Of a DNA stretch of 64,000 bases, positions 52,680-62,292 are shown one piece after another. The translations under genes were made by a program, and so were the position numbers. Position 1 is the first letter of the stretch. Each line of letters opens with the position of its first letter. Source of the DNA: JAAURB01 sp049647265. Its GTDB lineage: Bacteria; Cyanobacteriota; Cyanobacteriia; Cyanobacteriales; Microcoleaceae. The notes under the pieces are model-generated. The model was not told where the DNA came from and searched no databases. It saw nothing but the letters and a program-made list of their open reading frames with translations. The stretch spans positions 1-64,000 of the forward strand of contig JBARXJ010000029.1 of assembly GCA_049647265.1 (NCBI GenBank), in the 5' to 3' direction.

Positions 52680-53525
52680 TCAAATAACCACAATATCTAA
52701 ATCATCTTCACCCACACCCACAACAAACGCTAAAAATTGGGGATCATCTGAATCATCGGTTAAGATAATCACGGCAGACTCCCCATTCAATACTCCCGGT
52801 TCAAATTCTAAATCACCCCTTGTTAAGCCGCCTGCTAAGATAATTTCATCTTCTCCTGGAGTATAATCTAAAATTTCATCGGCAAAAAATTCAGAATCTC
52901 CCCCTGTATTCTCACTCAAGACAAAAGAATCTTCTCCAATTCCTCCAATTAACGTATCAATACCCAAATCTCCCGAAAGAAAATCATTTCCTTCATCCCC
53001 CGAGAGAAAATCATTATCTTGTCCACCATAGAGAAGATCGTCTTCCCCATTGCCAAATAGACTATCTCCACCCAAATTACCAAAAATCAAATCTCGATCC
53101 GCACCACCGAAAAGCACATCACCACTTTTACCGCCATAAATACTGTCGTCGCCGTCACCGCCTAAAATCGAATCTGTAAATGTATTTCCAAAAAGTAAAT
53201 CTCTGCTGTTATCTCCGAGGAGAGTATCGCGATCGCCTCCCCCATACAACGTATCTTGATTAGCCGCACCCGTCAAACAATCTGCCCCAACTCCTCCAAT
53301 AAAGCGATCGCGTGCTAAAGTACCACTTAGGGTATCTCCTTCTGGGTCAGTGATAGTTTCTTCGTTAATCGTTCCACCACCGCCTGAACCCTCCATCGTA
53401 TCACTTCCGCTTCCGCTTCCACTTCCGCTTCCGCTGCCTCCATCTCCGCCTCCACCCATTGTTTCTTCCTCGCTGGGTAAAGATTCTAAATATTCTATAA
53501 GATCAACAAAAACCTGCGTTGTCAT
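52680..53525 (-). CDS. RTX calcium-binding repeat protein
   Basis: 281 residues without a classical signal peptide. Residues about 26-50 are a GSGSGSGS linker; from about 60 to 210 run RTX nonapeptides of the GGxGxDxLx type (GGDGDDSIYGG, GNEGNDFLSG-like), which bind Ca2+ and fold as a beta-roll outside the cell. The C-terminal part (ILDYTPGEDEIILAGG) matches the usual end of RTX proteins, where the secretion signal for type I export lies. No type I exporter is in the window. AGGAG precedes the ATG by 9 bases. Confidence 0.9.
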   Translation of the reverse strand: MTTQVFVDLIEYLESLPSEEETMGGGGDGGSGSGSGSGSGSDTMEGSGGGGTINEETITDPEGDTLSGTLARDRFIGGVGADCLTGAANQDTLYGGGDRDTLLGDNSRDLLFGNTFTDSILGGDGDDSIYGGKSGDVLFGGADRDLIFGNLGGDSLFGNGEDDLLYGGQDNDFLSGDEGNDFLSGDLGIDTLIGGIGEDSFVLSENTGGDSEFFADEILDYTPGEDEIILAGGLTRGDLEFEPGVLNGESAVIILTDDSDDPQFLAFVVGVGEDDLDIVVI

Positions 53526-53903
53526 AATTGGAGTCTCCTGTAACCACAGTATTCAATTCATATTCAGTATTTAACCCATCAAAAAAGATCCGAATTTAGG
53601 GCGGCTGACTCTCTCAAACTAGCGGCTTATAAGATTTCTACCTGACTCCATTGGTTCTTCTTTCGGGCTGATAGTATTGTGCTGATGCTTCACCGATAAT
53701 GTTAACTTTATCACTGAAACGGATAATTTTTTGCGTGTTTTCCGACCTGAACAAAGTTAGTTTATTGCTTATAATTATAAAGTAATCCCTCATGAATCAT
53801 GCTAAACCCCTGAAAAGGAACGAGCAACCGGATCATCTACCTCAGTGATAGATTCCGACCTCAAGCAGATCCTCAGTTCTACAGTATTCACTCAATTGCG
53901 GTT
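53526..53903. other. Divergent spacer
   Basis: 378 bases between the RTX gene (leftward) and the HD-domain gene (rightward). It must carry two promoters. No repeat, RNA or coding remnant is supported. Confidence 0.45.
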
Positions 53904-54860
53904 ATGCTAAATACCACTGCTATTCTAATTGATGCCTTCGTTTACCAACTACAACAGGGCTACCAACGTACTTACGGCGGCTTTAAACCCCATTATCCCG
54001 AAATCATTGCCTGGGCTGGAACGATGGCGCTAGAAAATATTGCCAATAGCGATGCCCTCTACCACAACATCGAACACACTATGTTAGTGACGCTTGTGGG
54101 TCAAGAAATCTTGCGGGGTAAGCACATCCGAGAAGGGGGTGTAACGGCGGAGGACTGGCTGCATTTTACCATATCTTTGCTCTGTCATGACATTGGATAT
54201 GTCAAAGGAGTCTGTCGTAAAGACCAAGAAGCCGATGATATCTACGCCACAGGCATTGGTGAAGGCATGGTAACTATTCTACCGGGCGCTACCTCAGCCA
54301 GCCTCACCCCTTATCATGTTGATCGAGGAAAATTAGTCATTGACGAACGTTTTGGCGGTCATCAACTCATTGATGCAGAACAAATTAAACGTAATATTGA
54401 ACTGACTCGTTTTCCAGTCCCCGAAGACGAAACCCATCAAGATCGCCATAACTATTCAGGCTTAGCAAGGGCGGCAGATTTAATTGGTCAACTCAGCGAT
54501 CAGAGATATTTAAATAAAATTAGCGCCTTATTTTATGAGTTTGAAGAAGTCGGAACCAATAAAGTTTTAGGCTATAAAAGCCCTGGAGATTTGCGGGCAA
54601 ATTACGCTAAGTTTTATTGGAATGGAGTATTTCCTTATATTCCCGCTGCCTTGCGATATTTGGAACTGACTCAAGAAGGCAAACAAATCATTGCCAATCT
54701 GTATGCTAACGTTTTTCAGGTCGAAAATGAACGGCGTATTTTACAAGAAAGTAACAAATATATGCCGGAAATTATCGATAGCACTAATGGAAAATATGAA
54801 GAATTAGACCATTCAAATCACTTACCGAAATTTAGTGAATTAACAGAACTGAATTTGTAA
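53904..54860 (+). CDS. HD-domain metal-dependent phosphohydrolase
   Basis: 318 residues. The HD metal site is visible as His in YHNIEHTMLV and the His-Asp pair in SLLCHDIGYVKG, with a further His in HNYSGLARAADLIGQLSD. The overall layout resembles HD proteins related to 3',5'-cyclic nucleotide phosphodiesterases, but no regulatory domain is attached. It is followed 8 bases later by ligA, suggesting co-transcription, although a functional tie to DNA repair is not known. Confidence 0.85.
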   Translation: MLNTTAILIDAFVYQLQQGYQRTYGGFKPHYPEIIAWAGTMALENIANSDALYHNIEHTMLVTLVGQEILRGKHIREGGVTAEDWLHFTISLLCHDIGYVKGVCRKDQEADDIYATGIGEGMVTILPGATSASLTPYHVDRGKLVIDERFGGHQLIDAEQIKRNIELTRFPVPEDETHQDRHNYSGLARAADLIGQLSDQRYLNKISALFYEFEEVGTNKVLGYKSPGDLRANYAKFYWNGVFPYIPAALRYLELTQEGKQIIANLYANVFQVENERRILQESNKYMPEIIDSTNGKYEELDHSNHLPKFSELTELNL

Positions 54861-54867
54861 ATCAACA

Positions 54868-56931
54868 GTGACAAAGAAAGTGGAACAACCAACCGCTGAA
54901 ATTGAACAAACCGTAGAAAAACTGCGGCAAAAACTGCAACAAGCTAGCTACGCTTACTATATTCAAGATAACCCGATCATGGAAGATACAGTCTATGATC
55001 GGCTTTATCGTGAATTGCAAACTTTAGAAACTCAATACCCCAGTTTAGTTAGTCCGGATAGCCCAACTCAGCGAGTCGGAGAACAACCTGCCACTCAATT
55101 TCAGTCCGTTCGTCACAATATTCCACTTTATAGCTTAGAAAATGCCTTTAACTTTGAAGAATTAAACGCATGGCAAGATCGCTGGCAGAAATTAACGGAA
55201 GAAAATAAAACCTCAGAAATACAGAAAAATCCGCTATATATTTGTGAATTAAAAATAGATGGTTCTGCCATCGCCCTAACTTATGAAAACGGAATTTTAG
55301 TTCGAGGCGCAACACGAGGGGATGGAATAACTGGAGAAGACATTACCCAAAATATTAAAACCATCCAGTCAATTCCTTTGCGATTAAATTATCCCAATCC
55401 TCCGGCTAAAATAGAAGTTCGAGGCGAAGCTTTTTTATCCCTCAATATCTTTGAACAAATTAATCAAGAACGGGAAAAAAACGCAGAACAAGCCTTTGCG
55501 AACCCCCGTAATGCCGCCGCTGGAACTCTCCGTCAGTTAGACTCTCGTATTGTTGCCCAAAGACGACTTGATTTTTTTGCTTATACTTTACATTGGTTAG
55601 ATGAAAGCTACTCGCCTCAAACTCAATGGGAGAGTTTAGAACTCTTAGAAAAAATAGGGTTTAAAGTCAATCCTAACCGTAAACAATGTGTCTCATTAAC
55701 TGAAGTTCAAGACTATTTTAAAGACTGGGATACAAGGCGGCAAACTCTGCCTTATATGACAGATGGGGTTGTGGTTAAAGTTAATTCTCTATCGCTACAA
55801 CAACACCTCGGGTTTACCCAAAAATTTCCCCGGTGGGCGATCGCCCTCAAATACCCCGCCGAAGAAGCCCCTACCCGCGTTAACGCCGTCACCATTCAAG
55901 TGGGACGTACGGGGGCATTAACTCCTGTTGCCGAACTTGAACCCGTTCATTTAGCGGGGACGACTGTTAAACGGGCAATATTACATAACCGCGATCGCCT
56001 GGCGGAGTTAGATATCCATGTCGGGGATACAGTGGTGGTTCGTAAAGCCGGAGAAATCATCCCCGAAGTGGTGCGGGTTCTGCCCGAATTTCGCCCTGAA
56101 AACGCCAAACCTGTAAAAATGCCGGATCGCTGTCCAGAATGCGCTCAAGCAGTTGTACAGCCCCTGAATGAAGCGGTAACACGCTGTATTAATGCGTCCT
56201 GTCCGGCGATTTTACGGGGTTCTGTCCGCCATTGGTGTAGTCGGGATGCTTTGGATATTAACGGCATCGGCGATAGAATAGTTCAGCAACTGGTAGACAA
56301 TGGTTTAGTCCAGTCTGTCGCAGATTTATATGATCTTAAAATAGAACAACTGAGTTCTCTCGAACGGATGGGAGAAAAATCGGCTACAAAATTAGTTTCG
56401 GCGATCGCCACCTCTAAAAACCAACCTTGGGCGAGAGTATTATATGGGCTAGGAATTCGTCATGTAGGCAGTGTCAATGCCACAGTGTTAACCCAAGAAT
56501 TTCCCACAGTCGAAGCATTAATGGCAGCATCTGCGGCAACTATTGAAGGCATTTATGGGATCGGCCCGGAAATTGCCCAATCTGTTGCAGAATGGTTTAA
56601 AGTAGAAGCCAATCAGACTTTAATTGAACGACTAAAAATTGCTGGATTAAAGTTTACCGCTGAGACTCAATCTCAACCGTCTTCAACTCAGTATGAACCT
56701 TTGGCAGGAAAAACAATTGTTATTACCGGAACATTACCCACATTAAAACGCAATGAAGCCAAAGAATTGATTCAAAATGCTGGGGGAAAAGTCACCAGTT
56801 CAGTCAGTTCTAAAACAGATTATATCCTGTTAGGCGCAGATCCCGGTTCAAAATGGGACAAAGCGCAAACGTTAGACATTCCCCCCTTATCTGAAGCAGA
56901 ATTGTTAGAATTAACATCTCCCAGACAGTAA
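54868..56931 (+). CDS. ligA: NAD-dependent DNA ligase LigA
   Basis: 687 residues from GTG at 54868. Domain Ia (YYIQDNPIMEDTVYDRLYREL, in part), adenylation domain with K129 in CELKIDGSA, OB fold (VGRTGALTPVAEL), four-Cys zinc finger (CPECAQAV, CINASCP), helix-hairpin-helix region and C-terminal BRCT (GKTIVITGTLPTLKRNEAK). It seals nicks during replication and repair using NAD+. It is tightly linked to the HD-domain gene upstream (7-base gap). Confidence 0.97.
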   Translation: MTKKVEQPTAEIEQTVEKLRQKLQQASYAYYIQDNPIMEDTVYDRLYRELQTLETQYPSLVSPDSPTQRVGEQPATQFQSVRHNIPLYSLENAFNFEELNAWQDRWQKLTEENKTSEIQKNPLYICELKIDGSAIALTYENGILVRGATRGDGITGEDITQNIKTIQSIPLRLNYPNPPAKIEVRGEAFLSLNIFEQINQEREKNAEQAFANPRNAAAGTLRQLDSRIVAQRRLDFFAYTLHWLDESYSPQTQWESLELLEKIGFKVNPNRKQCVSLTEVQDYFKDWDTRRQTLPYMTDGVVVKVNSLSLQQHLGFTQKFPRWAIALKYPAEEAPTRVNAVTIQVGRTGALTPVAELEPVHLAGTTVKRAILHNRDRLAELDIHVGDTVVVRKAGEIIPEVVRVLPEFRPENAKPVKMPDRCPECAQAVVQPLNEAVTRCINASCPAILRGSVRHWCSRDALDINGIGDRIVQQLVDNGLVQSVADLYDLKIEQLSSLERMGEKSATKLVSAIATSKNQPWARVLYGLGIRHVGSVNATVLTQEFPTVEALMAASAATIEGIYGIGPEIAQSVAEWFKVEANQTLIERLKIAGLKFTAETQSQPSSTQYEPLAGKTIVITGTLPTLKRNEAKELIQNAGGKVTSSVSSKTDYILLGADPGSKWDKAQTLDIPPLSEAELLELTSPRQ

Positions 56932-56967
56932 AAAGGTCAAATAAATATAGTTGACTCGATCAAAAAT

Positions 56968-57189
56968 CTATTCAGACTCATCATCTAAAGCGTCTGATAA
57001 ATCCTCATCCTCATCCACTCCATCTGACTCAATTTCATCTAACTCAATCAACGCTGAACGGGTCTGTAATGCCTCTAGCATTTGTTGTCTGACCGCTTTA
57101 GCCCACAGATCGAAGCTAAAGTTAAACTGCTCATGGGGAACTTGCTTTTGGGTATCCGAGTCAAATTGATTAGTTTGATGCATTCCCAT
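56968..57189 (-). CDS. Small acidic hypothetical protein
   Basis: 73 residues from the ATG at 57189, chosen because GGAGG lies 8 bases upstream; an upstream TTG at 57204 overlaps that site. The middle (FNFSFDLWAKAVRQQMLEAL) is amphipathic helical, and the end is very acidic (DEIESDGVDEDEDLSDALDD). I recognise no domain. The composition suggests a soluble protein that binds a basic partner, but this is a guess. It is convergent with ligA. Confidence 0.65.
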   Translation of the reverse strand: MGMHQTNQFDSDTQKQVPHEQFNFSFDLWAKAVRQQMLEALQTRSALIELDEIESDGVDEDEDLSDALDDESE

Positions 57190-57997
57190 GCTTTTCGCCT
57201 CCAATAATAAATCGTAGTGAAACTAAGAGGCGCGTTCCTTCAGGAGCAAGCTCCTTACTTCCGTCTCTCAGAAAAGATTGACTGAGGGATGAACGATTGC
57301 TATTTAATAAAATTATAACAGACTGCTATCTGATTTACCTAGAAGATGTCATGAAATCGGATCATATAAGGTTTGTTTTTGATCAAAAGAGATCTGTCAT
57401 AAAAATTCTAATTATTAATGACTTGACATGATCTTAAATTTATCGTATACATTTGAGATTCTGACATTTGAGTATTGATCAAATTTTCTAAGCACTGGCT
57501 GTTGAATAGATAGAGTCAAATAACTCATGTTAACTGCTCATCGCAAACTGACTTTATACAGGACACTCAACCCGATTTAATTCTCAATCCCGGATGAAAT
57601 TAGACTTGGAAAATTAGAACTTTAGGTTTATAATTATAAAAACAAAAATCCGCTTCCTATATCCTTCTGCGATCGCAACTCAATTTTTTTACAGGGCGGT
57701 TTTTCATTTGTTTTAGCATCAGGGTTTTCAAACAGATTAAAGACAGAAGGGTATTCTCCTCAATGCTGAAGTCAGCGTGAGATAAAGATTAAGAGATCGA
57801 GCAAGGTTTTTACTCAGATTGCAGACCAATTTATGATGAAAGGAATTAGCTAAAACAGCTAATTTATCTTAATGCTACTTATTATTATAGGTGGAATATT
57901 GAGCTTCAAAAACGGCAAAGAAATAAATTGGTCATAGTGTGAATGACAATATATAGCGGGTAGCAAACATTACTCACTACAGGATAAAACGAGAACA
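57190..57997. other. 808-base spacer without a recognisable gene
   Basis: The longest gap in the window, between a small minus-strand gene and the large RTX protein. It has the palindrome AGGAGC-AA-GCTCCT (57242-57255) and one HIP1-like GCGATCGC near 57670. It is AT-rich and shows no frame or structured RNA I can defend. It may hold the promoter of the large exoprotein. Confidence 0.5.
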
Positions 57998-60900
57998 ATG
58001 AATCAACTTTCATTACAATATCTACCAATGTTATTCCATCAAGGAATTCAATTAACCAAAGATTTATTAGTCAGTTTAGTTCAGAAAGATAACTTTAAAA
58101 CCATTATTTATACAACGTTTGGAAATCAATTTGAGCCTGAAAAGCTAGATCAAATACAAACTGAATGGCGAAATCATAATTTTACTAATTTACCTCGTCT
58201 TGAAATTCGCTCAAGCGTAGAACTCTGTGGTGCTGATGCTGCTTATGCTCAACAAAATAAAACCATTTATTTAGCTCAAGAATACTTAGAAAGACAGAGT
58301 CAAAGTCATCCCTTAGCTATTGCAAATGTACTCCTAGAAGAAATAGGTCATTGGTTAGATACTCAAATTAATCTGAAAGAAACACCAGGGGATGAAGGGG
58401 CGATTTTCTCTGCTTTAGTTCGAGGTAAATCCTTGAATGAACAAGAACTTGAACAGTTGAGAAATGAAAACGATACTGCTATCACAATTATAGATGGGAA
58501 GATTATAGAAATTGAGCAGGCAATTATTTCTTTTACAGGAGAAGCATTGTTATATGAAGCAGATGAAGTCCCGGATGATGTCAGTAGACCTGGAATTCCT
58601 AGAGAGGATTTATTGCAAGCATTTGATGAACAACAAAACGTTATCTTAACAGAAGATATTTTCATTAATGATTTAGATGATTGGGAAGAAATAGCAGGGA
58701 CTATTGAGGCGGGAACAGTTGTTAATAGTCATTATATTGCCTTAGCACCCGATCAAGATCCGCGACTGAGATCCACTGCAATATTTACCTTTGATAACCC
58801 GATTTTAGGGGTGATTGCTTGGAGTGATGAGTTAATAGCAACCAATGATTTACTCGGCTTAGAAAATACAATTTATTCGGATTTAGACGGCACTCACTTA
58901 GATAAAGAACCCATCTTTACTCAACTCGATGATATCGTTGAAATTAACGGAAATACCATAGAAGTTAGTATTTCAAATGATAGCGGATTAGATCCAGTTC
59001 GTGTCATTACCTCAGCCGAAAGTCCTCAAACCGACATACAAATTACAGGAGAAGCACTTTTTATTGATCCACCGGAAAATGTGAGAGGTCAACAATCACC
59101 CGTTTTACAAATCTTTGAAGAACAACAAAACTTTGTACTTCCTGAAGATGTACCCATTAATGATACCGCAGATTGGAATTTACAAGCCGGAGTGATTCCA
59201 GCCGGAACTCAACTCAGTAGCTATTATGTTTATTTAGAACCTGAGTTTATTGACGCAGATACATTTTTTAATGCTGAAGCCACTGTTACATTTGATCAGC
59301 CAATTTTAGGGGTCATTGGTGGTAGTAATGAATTACTCGAAACCAATGATATTCTCGGTTTAGACAGTGTAACTTATCCAGATGTTGGTATATTTGGTCC
59401 CCGAGGAATGGATAATGAAAATCCAGATGGAACTCGTGATGCTGCGGATTTTGAAGGGAATGTAGTGACTCTTGATGTCACAGCCAGAGATGGAATTGAT
59501 ATGGTACGGGTGTTAGTTGCCGTTGAAGAGGAAATCGAAAATAATCCCCCCACTGCTTTAGCCTTATCTAATAATATCATTGCTGAAAATAGTATCACTG
59601 GAACTGAAATAGGGATTTTATCAACCACCGATATAGATCCAAATGATACCCATACTTACACATTAGTCGTAGGAGATGGCGATATTGATAATATTGCTTT
59701 CACGATTGAAAATGATCGCCTGTTTCTTAATAATTCTTCGGACTTTGAAACCCAAAATACTTATACTCTCCGAGTCAGAAGTACAGATGCAGGCGGATTA
59801 TTTACTGAAGAGATTCTGGAAGTTACAGTTGAAGATATTAATGAAACTCCAACTCAAATTAACCTGAGTGAAACAACTTTTGTTGAAAATATTCCAGCCA
59901 ATAGCGCGATCGCCACTTTAACAACAATCGATCCAGATATCAATGATCCGCAAACTTATAGTTTCGTCGCAGGAGTTGGAGACACAGATAATAACAGTTT
60001 TACGCTTTTAGGAAATCAACTCTTAATTAACACTTCTCCAGACTTTGAAACTCAAAATAATTATAGTCTGCGAGTTCGTTCGACAGACTCCGGTGGCTTG
60101 TTTATTGACACAGTATTTAACTTAGCCGTTGAAGATATTAACGAAGCACCCAGCTTTACCAGTACACCCATTAGAACAACTGAAATTAATCAAGTTTATA
60201 ACGATACAATTACCGCTAGCGACCCGGACGCTGACCCCATCACGTTAAATGCAATTCAACTGCCAGACTGGTTAAATTTCGTTGATAATGGCGATGGAAC
60301 TGCAACTCTTTCTGGCACACCTACCCTGACTGAAGTTGGTTCTATTCCGATTGAATTACAAGTAACAGATCCTTCAGGATTAAATCAAACTCAAAGCTAT
60401 ACTTTAGAAGTAATTGAAGTTAATCTTCCGCCAGAAGAGATTACTTTATCTTCTCAAAATATTGATGAAAATGTTGCGGCCGAAACAGTAATTGGAACAT
60501 TTGCAACAATTGATCCAAATCCCAATCAAACTTATACCTATACTTTAGTCGATGGCGGAGAAGGGGTATTTGAAATTGTCGGCGATCAATTGCAAGTGGT
60601 TGGTAACTTAGACTTTGAACAGCGCGATCGCTATGACATTACGGTAGAGAGTACAGATAATGGTTCTCCTAATTTATCGTTAGAAACAACCTTTACCATT
60701 ACAATTAATGATTTAGCAGAGGTTACACCCGAACCCACACCAGAACCTGTACCTGTACCCATTCCTACGCCAGAACCTGTTCCCGTTCCCACACCCGAAC
60801 CTGTTCCAACTCCCGAACCTGATCCCGAACCAACCCCAGAACCTATTCCCGAACCTGTTCCGACTCCCGAACCTGTTCCAACACCCGAACCGACTCCAGA

Positions 60901-62035
60901 ACCGACTCCAGAACCGACTCGCGATCCCAAACCCACACCGATACTCGATCCTAAACCGACACCGGAACCCTCACCCACGCCAGAACCGACTCCCGAACCC
61001 GATCCCAAACCCATACCGGAACCCTCACTCTTACCGACTCCAGAACCGACACCGGAACCTCTTCCCACACCACGACCGACACCCGATCCGAATGACTCAG
61101 ATGACGAAGATCTTCCAGACTTACCGATAATTCCACGGGAACAACCCGATCCAGAGACTGATGAAGATGATCCCTCATCTCCCGACCCCGATGTAGCCAA
61201 AACAATTATTGATCCCCAAAGTCTTAACCGTCCGGGTCCTACTCCTCCTGAATTTAGCGGTTTATCCACCACAGGAAGCGATGGAAACGATCAACTATTC
61301 GGTACAGACAATAGTGAAACCATCAACAGTTTGTTGGGAGAAGATGTCATCTTTGGTTTCGGGTCAGCCGATCAATTATTTGCCGGATCGGGCAATGATC
61401 AACTGTTTGGAAATTCAGGTACAGACTGGATGAATGGCGGCGAGGGAAATGATACCCTCTATGGCGGCAAAGATGAGGATACTTTAGCCGGAGAAACCGG
61501 AGAAGATTATTTGTTTGGCGATAAAGGAGATGATATGTTATTGGGTCAGCAAGATAATGATTGGATGAATGGGAATCAATTTCAGGATTTAGCGATCGCA
61601 GGAGACGGTGATGATACGGTTTATGGCGGTCAAGGGGATGATTCTTTAGTCGGTGGGGTAGGTAACGATCAATTATCTGGCGATAAAGGCAGTGATATTT
61701 TAATTGGAGTTGATCCAGACTCTCCTAACCCTGGCGCTGGAGAAGTGGATATTCTCACGGGTGGAATTGAGGCAGATTGCTTTATCTTGGCTGATTTGAA
61801 TCAAACTTATTATCTTGGACAAGGAATAGCAGATTATGCCATGATTACCGATTTTGATCCGAGTGAAGATATTATTCAGTTACACGGAGATCCTCAAGAT
61901 TATCAACTCGAGGTTGACGCGCAAAGCGTTAATTTAGTACTGACAAACGATAATCAGCAGGAGTTGGTCGCTATTATCCAAACGGCTAACCCTTCGGAGT
62001 TGTCTCTGACAGCATCATATTTTAACTTTACGTGA
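57998..62035 (+). CDS. Large secreted cadherin/RTX repeat protein with peptidase-like N-terminal motif
   Basis: 1345 residues. N-terminal domain (1-170) with LLEEIGHWLD and GDEGAIFSALVRG, a layout like a metzincin zinc helix in which the first His of HExxH is Glu. Next come two copies of an unassigned domain (about 178-345 and 346-512) sharing TGEAL, FxEQQNxxLxED, DNPILGVI/DQPILGVI and NDLLGL/NDILGL. Cadherin-like repeats span about 515-905, including a dystroglycan-type Ig fold at 713-805. A Pro-Glu-Thr linker runs from about 908 to 1030, and RTX repeats from about 1093 to 1250 with a normal RTX C-terminus. Likely exported by a type I system and Ca2+-stabilised; adhesion or gliding is a possible role. 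Confidence 0.88.
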   Translation: MNQLSLQYLPMLFHQGIQLTKDLLVSLVQKDNFKTIIYTTFGNQFEPEKLDQIQTEWRNHNFTNLPRLEIRSSVELCGADAAYAQQNKTIYLAQEYLERQSQSHPLAIANVLLEEIGHWLDTQINLKETPGDEGAIFSALVRGKSLNEQELEQLRNENDTAITIIDGKIIEIEQAIISFTGEALLYEADEVPDDVSRPGIPREDLLQAFDEQQNVILTEDIFINDLDDWEEIAGTIEAGTVVNSHYIALAPDQDPRLRSTAIFTFDNPILGVIAWSDELIATNDLLGLENTIYSDLDGTHLDKEPIFTQLDDIVEINGNTIEVSISNDSGLDPVRVITSAESPQTDIQITGEALFIDPPENVRGQQSPVLQIFEEQQNFVLPEDVPINDTADWNLQAGVIPAGTQLSSYYVYLEPEFIDADTFFNAEATVTFDQPILGVIGGSNELLETNDILGLDSVTYPDVGIFGPRGMDNENPDGTRDAADFEGNVVTLDVTARDGIDMVRVLVAVEEEIENNPPTALALSNNIIAENSITGTEIGILSTTDIDPNDTHTYTLVVGDGDIDNIAFTIENDRLFLNNSSDFETQNTYTLRVRSTDAGGLFTEEILEVTVEDINETPTQINLSETTFVENIPANSAIATLTTIDPDINDPQTYSFVAGVGDTDNNSFTLLGNQLLINTSPDFETQNNYSLRVRSTDSGGLFIDTVFNLAVEDINEAPSFTSTPIRTTEINQVYNDTITASDPDADPITLNAIQLPDWLNFVDNGDGTATLSGTPTLTEVGSIPIELQVTDPSGLNQTQSYTLEVIEVNLPPEEITLSSQNIDENVAAETVIGTFATIDPNPNQTYTYTLVDGGEGVFEIVGDQLQVVGNLDFEQRDRYDITVESTDNGSPNLSLETTFTITINDLAEVTPEPTPEPVPVPIPTPEPVPVPTPEPVPTPEPDPEPTPEPIPEPVPTPEPVPTPEPTPEPTPEPTRDPKPTPILDPKPTPEPSPTPEPTPEPDPKPIPEPSLLPTPEPTPEPLPTPRPTPDPNDSDDEDLPDLPIIPREQPDPETDEDDPSSPDPDVAKTIIDPQSLNRPGPTPPEFSGLSTTGSDGNDQLFGTDNSETINSLLGEDVIFGFGSADQLFAGSGNDQLFGNSGTDWMNGGEGNDTLYGGKDEDTLAGETGEDYLFGDKGDDMLLGQQDNDWMNGNQFQDLAIAGDGDDTVYGGQGDDSLVGGVGNDQLSGDKGSDILIGVDPDSPNPGAGEVDILTGGIEADCFILADLNQTYYLGQGIADYAMITDFDPSEDIIQLHGDPQDYQLEVDAQSVNLVLTNDNQQELVAIIQTANPSELSLTASYFNFT

Positions 62036-62051
62036 GAATGCTATTTTTTTG

Positions 62052-62107
62052 AAAAATAGTAGGGACAATAGATCTTCAGCGACTAACGCTACCCTAATTG
62101 TCCCTAC
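62052..62107 (-). terminator. Terminator-like inverted repeat after ppc
   Basis: GTAGGGACAAT (62059-62069) and ATTGTCCCTAC (62097-62107) pair over 11 bases. On the minus strand the stem is followed by TATTTTTC, fitting a terminator for ppc. A second small AT stem (62041-62048/62052-62059) abuts it on the plus side. Confidence 0.6.
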
Positions 62108-62292
62108 AAATTGTCCATCCTTAGTTATTAGTATTAGTAACGGCTTGACTCACTATGCCTGTGGCAACTTCCGTAACGATATTGCTCAGAGTAAGCTGTA
62201 AGCCTGTTACTTTAGCTAATTTACATCTAAATCAGTATACATCTGTATTCAACAAATGACTAGGGACGGATGAGAAATAACAAAATCAATCA

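Noticed and set aside
45816..53525. Defence island around the dnd-type methyltransferase
   Set aside because: Neighbours are a channel, a dead deaminase, truB and an RTX gene; no other defence gene is recognisable.
60631..61272. Minus-strand Gly-Ser-Val repeat frame
   Set aside because: Antisense shadow of the Pro-Glu-Thr linker of the large RTX protein.
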